Source: an uncultured Azospirillum sp.
GTDB lineage: Bacteria; Pseudomonadota; Alphaproteobacteria; RF32; CAG-239
Direction: 5' to 3'
NCBI GenBank assembly: GCA_902489795.1
Contig: CABUBU010000003.1
Location: 9,187-73,186, forward strand
DNA: 64,000 nt
The position numbers and the translations under genes are program-made. The first letter of the stretch is position 1. Each line of letters opens with the position of its first letter. A model generated the notes under the pieces. That model saw only the letters and a list, made by a program, of their open reading frames with translations. It was not told the DNA's origin and did not search any database. Below, piece by piece: positions 62,830-64,000 of the stretch.

Positions 62830-63675
62830 TTAAAATTTCCCGTTCAGCAAAAAATTTTTACAGGCGCGAATCGTCTTGTTGTCCGCCGCCGGATTCGTCT
62901 TCCAAGTTTTGATGTCAATCATGTCCTTTGCGCCCGGCAGAAACGAATCGCCGATTTGTGGAAAAAAGATTCCCCAGCGGTCGGGAAGCGAATCTTTCAG
63001 CATGTCCGCAATCCGGTTGTGCGTGTTGATGATGCCGAACTCTGTCGTATCGGGAAAACGCGGAATTTTAGCGACTTTATGCGAATCGCAGCTTTTTATC
63101 GCCGGTCCGAGGAGTAGTGCGGCGATTTTGCTGTCACTCAGCCTTTCCCATAGCCTGAATCCTCGATTCGGCGGATCAATCTGGACGATTCGTCTGATTT
63201 TGATTCTTTTTTTCCATTGCGAATCGGCGGCCAGCAGCAGTCTGACCAACAATCCGCCGATTCCCGCGGTAATGAAGGAAACTTCTTTGACGTATTCAAG
63301 GCTGTTGAGAAGCAATTCAAGCTGGCGTACATGTGCCTGCAGTTCTTTGCGGGTGGACGGATAATTAACGGCAATGGCGGAAAAGCCTGCCGATTCTGTC
63401 ATTTTAACCATTTGATTAAACTGGTTTTTGTTGCCAGCCAGTTCGTGCAGTAGGACAACCGCCTTCGTTTTTGGCGGCGTCAGTTGGAAGATTTCGGCAC
63501 AGCGGGTCAGCGCCCTGCGGCATTGTTCAAAACTTCCGCCGGTACGGCGAATGTCCCAGTTGTCGAGCAGACGATAGTGTTTTGTAATACAATTCCGTTG
63601 AATCCGCCATTTTTGATAGACGTATATATCTTCCCACAATTGGCGTCCGCCGAGCGTAAAAAAAGTAAAAGCCAT
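62830..63675 (-). CDS. Alpha/beta-hydrolase-fold protein lacking the nucleophile Ser
   Basis: The 281-residue cytoplasmic protein has the pattern of triacylglycerol-lipase-like hydrolases: a strand KAVVLLHELAGNKNQFNQMV, then FSAIAVNYPSTRKELQAH. The elbow region FITAGIGGLLVRLLL corresponds to GHSxGGxVxR. The nucleophile Ser position is Gly and the His before it Ala. Later IVQIDPPNRGFRLW matches the usual 'tlgtPh.Gs' segment. It therefore looks like a non-catalytic family member or a decaying gene, although the frame is intact. The start has only a weak binding site. It follows the same direction as the virB6 operon but lies 89 bases upstream of it. Confidence 0.65.
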   Translation of the reverse strand: MAFTFFTLGGRQLWEDIYVYQKWRIQRNCITKHYRLLDNWDIRRTGGSFEQCRRALTRCAEIFQLTPPKTKAVVLLHELAGNKNQFNQMVKMTESAGFSAIAVNYPSTRKELQAHVRQLELLLNSLEYVKEVSFITAGIGGLLVRLLLAADSQWKKRIKIRRIVQIDPPNRGFRLWERLSDSKIAALLLGPAIKSCDSHKVAKIPRFPDTTEFGIINTHNRIADMLKDSLPDRWGIFFPQIGDSFLPGAKDMIDIKTWKTNPAADNKTIRACKNFLLNGKF

Positions 63676-63948
63676 TTTCTATCAGTCTCTTAAATTGATT
63701 ATCGACGGATTATATCAGAAACAGGGGAAAAAGAAAAGCAAATGTTGGTAGATTCGGCGTTTGCTGCCGCGGTTTCATGCCGTTTCGAAAATAATTATCA
63801 CTATATAATATATGCGCTTCTGTATCAGAATAAAAATGCAGCTTTGTTGTCCGTAAAACTGCAACTGAAAAATACGTGAAAAAATTCAAATTTATTCAAT
63901 AGGTTACAAAAAAGATGGAAAAAAATCAAAAAAAATGCATTTTTTGTA
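63676..63948. other. Intergenic AT-rich region upstream of the right-edge promoter
   Basis: I see no gene. The last 60 bases are A- and T-tract-rich (for example AAAAAATCAAAAAAAATGCA), as in UP elements that bind the alpha subunit of RNA polymerase. Confidence 0.5.
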
Positions 63949-63977
63949 TTGACAATTGTGATTGAGTGTCATATAAA
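63949..63977 (+). promoter_or_regulatory. Near-consensus sigma70 promoter reading out of the window
   Basis: TTGACA (63949-63954) and TATAAA (63972-63977) have a 17-base spacer, with A-tracts directly upstream. No ribosome binding site or ATG follows in the last 23 bases (CCACCTCGCTGACGCACTG). This is the sort of strong promoter found at rRNA or tRNA operons; the transcript itself lies outside the window. Confidence 0.75.
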
Positions 63978-64000
63978 CCACCTCGCTGACGCACTGAAAC

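Overview
This 64 kb window comes from an uncultured-type alphaproteobacterium of roughly balanced GC. That placement is an inference from a complete VirB-type (P-like) type IV secretion system with multiplied virB6 and virB8 genes, an R64-like type IVb pilus operon, and prepilin N-termini of the form SGRSMVEMLGVLAIIGVLS. I associate these with gut commensal lineages of this class, but no 16S sequence is in the window to confirm it.

Layout. 1-2.9 kb: the 3' end of a DnaJ-type co-chaperone, a DUF1349 protein, a bioG-like esterase broken by one nonsense codon, a polypurine tract and a perfect 141-bp tandem repeat. 3-5.5 kb: an orphan prepilin and an OpgB/MdoB-like membrane sulfatase-fold transferase, both on minus. 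6-17 kb (minus): a type IVb pilus operon in the IncI R64 order, reading OmpA-like protein, pilL(TcpQ-like), pilN secretin, pilO, pilP, pilQ ATPase, pilR, a minor pilin-like protein and pilS major pilin. 17.3-42.9 kb (plus): a divergent type IV secretion operon with three VirB2-like pilins, VirB3, VirB4, four unassigned exported helical proteins, VirB8, a VirB7-like lipoprotein, a second VirB8, VirB9 with a C-terminal SPOR-like domain, a 1355-aa membrane-anchored repeat protein, a 1666-aa VirB10 carrying the same 17-residue repeats, and VirB11.

42.9-46.1 kb: a degenerate island in which two inverted IS200-type transposase remnants, joined to polypurine tracts, enclose an Xre-type regulator and a promoter-structure-terminator unit that looks like a real non-coding RNA. 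46.1-51.3 kb (minus): four linked genes of unknown function, including a secretin-like lipoprotein. 51.9-52.9 kb: a double-HTH repressor with a degenerate LexA/S24-like tail and a perfect palindrome upstream. 53.0-62.7 kb (minus): four consecutive VirB6-like polytopic proteins, one fused to an M23 peptidase domain, plus a small two-helix membrane protein. The window ends with a nucleophile-less alpha/beta-hydrolase-fold protein and a near-consensus sigma70 promoter firing out of the right edge.

How it fits together. The pil operon and the virB operon diverge from a roughly 330-bp region. The virB6 operon, the four-gene cluster and the repressor complete what looks like one cell-envelope locus. 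No VirD4 coupling protein, relaxase or VirB1 transglycosylase is visible. Cell-wall contact seems to be built into the machine instead: an M23 domain on one VirB6 and a SPOR-like domain on VirB9. The giant repeats on VirB10 and its neighbour recall CagY and DotG. I consider this remodelled secretion system, with its peptidoglycan modules and repeat proteins, the most interesting content of the window.
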